From Nocardia mexicana NBRC 108244 (lineage in GTDB: Bacteria; Actinomycetota; Actinomycetes; Mycobacteriales; Mycobacteriaceae): 64,000 nucleotides of DNA. Below are positions 60,680 to 64,000 of the stretch, piece by piece (the stretch's first letter is position 1; each line of letters opens with the position of its first letter). The translations under genes and the position numbers were made by a program. Location: assembly GCF_001613165.1 (NCBI RefSeq), contig NZ_BDBV01000018.1:42968-106967 (forward strand). The letters are read 5' to 3'. Below the pieces are notes generated by a model. The model saw only the letters and a list, made by a program, of their open reading frames with translations. It was not told the DNA's origin and searched no databases.

Positions 60680-60751
60680 ATGGATCTCAACGAGATGTTC
60701 TGTCAGGTCGTGCGCGTGCTGGGCCTGTGCCACGTACTACCGGCCCCCTGA
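60680..60751 (+). CDS. Possible 23-aa peptide with strong ribosome binding site
   Basis: ATG 60680 is preceded by GGGAGGTGTCCGA. The 23-codon frame MDLNEMFCQVVRVLGLCHVL plus three residues ends in TGA 60749-60751, whose last base begins a 20-bp perfect hairpin. The peptide has two Cys and a His (FCQ, LCH). Codon choice matches the genome (mostly G/C third positions). It is divergent from the DUF5336 gene and convergent with sucD. Confidence 0.45.
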   Translation: MDLNEMFCQVVRVLGLCHVLPAP

Positions 60752-60796
60752 CGTCGAAGGCCGCCTTCCCCGGAACGGGAAGGCGGCCTTCGACGT
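60751..60796. terminator. Perfect 20-bp hairpin terminator past sucD
   Basis: Arms 60751-60770 (acgtcgaaggccgccttccc) and 60777-60796 are exact reverse complements with a 6-nt loop. It begins 11 bp past the sucD stop at 60808 on the minus strand and also ends the 23-codon ORF on the plus strand. Confidence 0.93.
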
Positions 60797-60807
60797 ATTG
60801 CGGTGGA

Positions 60808-61722
60808 TCAGGCGGTGACGCTGGCCTTCTCCAGAATGGCGCGCGCCAGGGCGGCGGTCTCGGACGGCGTCTTGCCGACCTTCACGCCCGCGGCCTCCAG
60901 CGCTTCCTTCTTCGCCGCGGCGGTGCCCGACGAACCGGAGACGATGGCGCCGGCGTGGCCCATGGTCTTGCCCTCCGGGGCGGTGAAGCCCGCGACGTAG
61001 CCGACGACGGGCTTGGTCACGTTCTCCTTGATGTAGGCCGCGGCCCGCTCCTCGGCGTCGCCGCCGATCTCGCCGATCATGACGATCAGCTTGGTCTCCG
61101 GGTCCTTCTCGAAGGCCTCGATGGCGTCGATGTGGGTGGTGCCGATGACCGGGTCACCGCCGATGCCGATGGAGGTGGAGAAGCCGAAATCGCGCAGCTC
61201 GTACATCATCTGGTAGGTCAGGGTGCCGGACTTGGACACCAGGCCGACCGGGCCCTTGCCGGTGATGTTGGCCGGGGTGATGCCGACCAGCGCCTCGCCC
61301 GGGGTGATGATGCCGGGGCAGTTGGGGCCGATGATGCGGGTCTTGTTGCCCTTCTCGACGTTGTAGGCCCACGCGTAGGCGGTGTCCTGCACCGGGATGC
61401 CCTCGGTGATGACCACCAGCAGCGGGATCTCCGCGTCGATGGCCTCGATGATGGCGTCCTTGGCGAACTTCGGCGGCACGAACGCGATCGAGACGTCGGC
61501 GCCGGTCTCCTTGATGGCCTCCGCGACGCCGCCGAACACGGGCAGCTCGACGGCGTTGCCGTCCTTGTCGGTGTGCGAGACGGTGGTGCCCGCCTTGCGG
61601 GCGTTGACGCCGCCGACGACCTGGGTGCCGGCCTTGAGCATCAGCGCGGTGTGCTTGGTTCCCTCGCCACCGGTGATGCCCTGGACGATGACCTTGGAGT
61701 CCTTGTTGAGGAAGATAGACAT
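60808..61722 (-). CDS. sucD: Succinate-CoA ligase, alpha subunit
   Basis: A 304-aa protein. The CoA-binding domain has [28 protein letters not shown] and [22 protein letters not shown]. Further motifs are [18 protein letters not shown] and [14 protein letters not shown]. The C-terminal domain has the phosphohistidine [21 protein letters not shown]. With SucC it converts succinyl-CoA to succinate in the TCA cycle with ADP or GDP phosphorylation. It is 13 bp after sucC. Confidence 0.97.
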   Translation of the reverse strand: MSIFLNKDSKVIVQGITGGEGTKHTALMLKAGTQVVGGVNARKAGTTVSHTDKDGNAVELPVFGGVAEAIKETGADVSIAFVPPKFAKDAIIEAIDAEIPLLVVITEGIPVQDTAYAWAYNVEKGNKTRIIGPNCPGIITPGEALVGITPANITGKGPVGLVSKSGTLTYQMMYELRDFGFSTSIGIGGDPVIGTTHIDAIEAFEKDPETKLIVMIGEIGGDAEERAAAYIKENVTKPVVGYVAGFTAPEGKTMGHAGAIVSGSSGTAAAKKEALEAAGVKVGKTPSETAALARAILEKASVTA

Positions 61723-61735
61723 TTTGTCCTTGTCC

Positions 61736-62902
61736 TTACTTGGCCGCTGCCAGCTCGGCGGCCTTGTCGGCGCCTTCGTCCATTGTCTGCGCCAGCGTCA
61801 CCAGGGGGTGGTTGGCGTCGGCGAGAATCTTGCGGCCCTCTTCGACGCGGTTGCCGTCGAGACGGACGACCAGCGGCTTGTTGGCCTCGCCGCCCAGGAT
61901 CTCCAGGGCCTTCACGATGCCGTTCGCCACGGCGTCACACGCGGTGATGCCGCCGAACACGTTCACGAACACGCTCTTGACCTGCGTGTCGTTCAGGATG
62001 ACGTCGAGACCGTTGGCCATCACCTCGGCCGAGGCGCCGCCGCCGATGTCCAGGAAGTTGGCCGGCTTCACGCCGTTGTGGTTCTCGCCCGCGTAGGCGA
62101 CGACGTCCAGGGTCGACATGACCAGGCCGGCGCCGTTGCCGATGATGCCGACCTCGCCGTCGAGCTTGACGTAGTTGAGGTCGTTCTCCTTGGCCTTCAG
62201 CTCCAGCGGATCGGTGGCGTCGATATCCGCGAACGCCTCGTGATCCGGGTGCCGGAAGTCGGCATTCTCGTCCAGGGTGATCTTGCCGTCCAGCGCCAGG
62301 ATCTCGTTGTCCGGCGTGCGGACCAGCGGGTTTACCTCGACCAGGGTGGCGTCCTCGCCGACGAACACCTCCCACAGCTTCTGGATCGTGACCGCGGCGG
62401 CATCCAGGATGTCGGCGGGCAGGTGGCCCTGCTCGGCGATGGAGCGCGCGAACGCCAGGTCCACACCCTTGACCGCGTCGACCGGCACCTTGGCCAGGCG
62501 ATCGGGCTTGGTGGCGGCCACCTCTTCGATCTCCATACCGCCCTCGACCGAGCACATGGCCAGGTAGGTGCGGTTGGAACGATCGAGCAGGAAGGAGATG
62601 TAGTACTCCGAGGCGATGTCCTTGGCCTCCGCGACCAGGATCTTCTTGGTGACGTGGCCCTTGATGTCCAGGCCCAGGATGTTGGAGGCGTGGGTGAAGG
62701 CGTCCTCGGGGGTCGCGGCATACTTCACGCCGCCGGCCTTGCCGCGGCCACCGACCTTGACCTGCGATTTGATCATCACAGGCTTGCCGATCTCGGTCGC
62801 GATCGCACGGGCATCCTCGGCCGAGTCCGTGACCCGGCCTTCCGACGAAGGCACTCCGTGCTTTACGAAGAGCTCCTTCGCCTGATATTCGAAGAGATCC
62901 AT
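61736..62902 (-). CDS. sucC: Succinate-CoA ligase, beta subunit
   Basis: A 388-aa protein. It has the ATP-grasp domain: [60 protein letters not shown] and the C-terminal [40 protein letters not shown] and PLVVRLDGN. It is first in the sucCD operon, which precedes the DUF5336-perM-purNH block as in M. tuberculosis (Rv0951-Rv0957). Confidence 0.97.
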   Translation of the reverse strand: MDLFEYQAKELFVKHGVPSSEGRVTDSAEDARAIATEIGKPVMIKSQVKVGGRGKAGGVKYAATPEDAFTHASNILGLDIKGHVTKKILVAEAKDIASEYYISFLLDRSNRTYLAMCSVEGGMEIEEVAATKPDRLAKVPVDAVKGVDLAFARSIAEQGHLPADILDAAAVTIQKLWEVFVGEDATLVEVNPLVRTPDNEILALDGKITLDENADFRHPDHEAFADIDATDPLELKAKENDLNYVKLDGEVGIIGNGAGLVMSTLDVVAYAGENHNGVKPANFLDIGGGASAEVMANGLDVILNDTQVKSVFVNVFGGITACDAVANGIVKALEILGGEANKPLVVRLDGNRVEEGRKILADANHPLVTLAQTMDEGADKAAELAAAK

Positions 62903-63519
62903 TTACTCACCGTCTCGTCTGCGTTGTTGTGCAACGTCTTTGTTGGCGGCCCGTCGTCTGCCCGTAGCGACTGCTTGCAGGTCGCTCGAAATGGTCAGCC
63001 GGGTCGGGTCGGACTCTAATCAGTCACACCGAGCCGAAATCAGCCGCATACAGCCTAAGTGGCGCAGGTCACGGGACCGCATACCGGGCGGCAAAACCGC
63101 TGGCCAACACTACCGGTGAGTAGGTTGCTCGCGGCACGCCAGGTCGGGCCGGAGAAGGTACATATTCGGGGTCGGCTACTACACCTCGTCGTCAAGCGGG
63201 CTCACGCGAGTGCCCACCCGACAGTGAGATATTCCTTGCTGTTATCGTGATCAATCTCACATGTCAGGACAGAACGAGCGCAGCGCTTGCCGACCTGCAA
63301 TCGTTTCGTTACCGTCGATGCGGTCGATGTCACAGCACGGTCACGACGCTGTCGGGAAGAAAACTTCCCAGCGGCGGCAGTATGCGTAACCACGGCGGGA
63401 CTCATCAAACGACACAGGAGGACGGCAGGCTTGTTGCAGCACAGCGCTCCGCAGGTAGAGAGCCGCTCCGCAGGCGACCCGTCCACCTCACAGCTTCCTC
63501 CCGTGCCGGAATTCCGCCG
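62903..63519. other. Divergent intergenic region upstream of sucC and the right-edge gene
   Basis: About 617 bp without a supported gene. A CRP-like palindrome lies at 63246-63261. The stretch before the plus-strand gene was checked for a ydaO-type leader and showed no convincing conserved core. A plus-strand ORF ending at 63523 lacks a ribosome binding site. Confidence 0.45.
63246..63261. promoter_or_regulatory. CRP/GlxR-like site between sucC and the right-edge gene
   Basis: cgtgatcaatctcaca matches TGTGA-N6-TCACA in all but the first base. It is 344 bp upstream of sucC and 259 bp upstream of the plus-strand ATG at 63520. GlxR sites near TCA-cycle genes are known in Corynebacterium. Confidence 0.45.
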
Positions 63520-64000
63520 ATGAGCGTCGACCCTTATCAACCCGGTCATCGCGCGCAGTCCGCACGCCGTTATCGCCGTAATGACGAACCCTTCGGCGGC
63601 CAGCAGCATTTCGGTGGCGCCGAATCGTTCGGCGGGTACGCCGGCTCAGCCCCCGCGCGGCAGACACAGTCCACCGGCTGGAGCGCCCCCGGCGCTGCCG
63701 AGTGGAATCCGGGCCCGGCCGAGAACACCTGGGCCGCATCCGGATCCGCCGACTGGAACGCCTGGGACACGCCGAACATTCCGGACGGCGACGATCAGCA
63801 CGGCGCGTACGACTACCCCGCCGCGGACGATCAGCCTTTCGACCCCGACCGGTTGCGCGCCGGATGGCCGCGCACCGACGTCGGCGACACGCCCAGTCCC
63901 CTCGCCCGGCCCACTCGGGTGGCCGCCCGAGGCTCCGGTCTGGAGGTTCTATTGGGAGGTCCTCGACGGCAAGAGCGAAGCCATCGCTTTCCGCGACGTC
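63520..64000 (+). CDS. N-terminal disordered part of a protein, probably M23 peptidase; runs off the right edge
   Basis: ATG 63520 opens a frame of at least 160 codons without stop. The visible part, MSVDPYQPGHRAQSARRYRR onward, is disordered, rich in Gly, Asp, Trp and Pro (FGGQQHFGGAESFGGYAG, SADWNAWDTPNIPDGDD). No domain is reached. In relatives the gene divergent from sucC encodes an M23 peptidase (Rv0950c), which is the basis of the guess. No strong ribosome binding site precedes the ATG. Confidence 0.5.
   Translation, partial: MSVDPYQPGHRAQSARRYRRNDEPFGGQQHFGGAESFGGYAGSAPARQTQSTGWSAPGAAEWNPGPAENTWAASGSADWNAWDTPNIPDGDDQHGAYDYPAADDQPFDPDRLRAGWPRTDVGDTPSPLARPTRVAARGSGLEVLLGGPRRQERSHRFPRR

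Noticed and set aside
63290..63519. Possible ydaO (c-di-AMP) riboswitch before the right-edge gene
   Set aside because: A peptidoglycan hydrolase gene made this plausible, but the conserved core segments could not be found by eye. A covariance-model search would decide.
63287..63523. 78-codon plus-strand ORF overlapping the right-edge gene start by ATGA
   Set aside because: The overlap is suggestive, but there is no ribosome binding site and the composition is not coding-like.

Overview
The window looks like a chromosomal segment of a Nocardia-type actinobacterium. The GC content is very high and GTG starts are common. Two adjacent MspA-family porins resemble the Nocardia NfpA/NfpB pair. Type VII secretion (ESX) substrate cassettes are present, and long blocks of gene order match those I recall for Mycobacterium tuberculosis: mprA-mprB-pepD-moaB2-mscL, galU-glp-rimJ-glpR, and sucC-sucD-Rv0954-perM-purN-purH. 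No prophage, transposase, CRISPR array, tRNA or rRNA was seen. Species-level identity and all homology calls are from recognition only; no search was run.

Layout. 1-1400: a left-edge ESX substrate pair and a small acidic protein. 1.5-4.9 kb: a PspC protein, an ABC-F ATPase, a membrane protein and a methyltransferase with a vestigial glyoxalase (VOC) start in front. 4.9-7.5 kb: a three-gene ESX-type cassette (EspC-like small protein, WXG-like coiled protein with Pro-rich tail, membrane-anchored protein). 7.8-10.3 kb: glmM, rpsI, rplM. 10.4-15.3 kb: a frameshifted Hsp70-fold membrane protein and an Rv1747-like FHA-ABC exporter. 15.4-19.8 kb: a zinc metallopeptidase lipoprotein, a DUF3311/SSS symporter pair and a stand-alone LigD-type polymerase. 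19.8-20.6 kb: a lower-GC gap, followed by a GT4 glycosyltransferase. 21.9-28 kb: MarR with a FUSC exporter, AraC, a 58-aa Cys protein, aldose 1-epimerase and TetR. 28.1-33.8 kb: glpR, rimJ-like, glp and galU facing 5-FCL and fmdB. 33.9-41.9 kb: SAF protein, mscL, two porins, then mprAB-pepD-moaB2 with a small partner. 42.2-47.7 kb: a conservon (cvnABCD) plus an MHYT-like membrane protein. 47.7-50.6 kb: repeats, secreted proteins and a DUF1906 protein. 50.6-53.7 kb: a zinc-independent ribosomal protein locus. 53.7-63 kb: lectin-LysM protein, lipoprotein, purN-purH, perM-like, DUF5336 and sucCD. The window ends in the start of a low-complexity protein, probably an M23 peptidase.

How the genes work together. 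The clearest regulatory unit is the divergent pair mrf-rpmE2-rpmF / rpmB-rpmG-rpsN-rpsR. It sits around two Zur-box-like palindromes, and its products are Cys-poor ribosomal proteins used when zinc is scarce. The mprAB-pepD operon carries 11-bp-period direct repeats upstream of both mprA and pepD that look like MprA boxes. Division genes occur twice: Glp/GlpR, and PerM with its DUF5336 neighbour. Several genes (galU, 5-FCL, the SAF protein, the DUF1906 protein) have a TANNNT hexamer 6-7 nt before the start codon, which suggests leaderless transcripts.

Most unusual observations: a 2-bp duplication that splits the Hsp70-like gene; a 27-bp hairpin repeat that supplies the stop codon of two unrelated genes; a 30-bp tandem repeat (10-aa units with a central Trp) in the conservon kinase; gene remnants of a VOC protein and of a FUSC C-terminus; and a 23-codon ORF with a strong ribosome binding site ending in a 20-bp hairpin.
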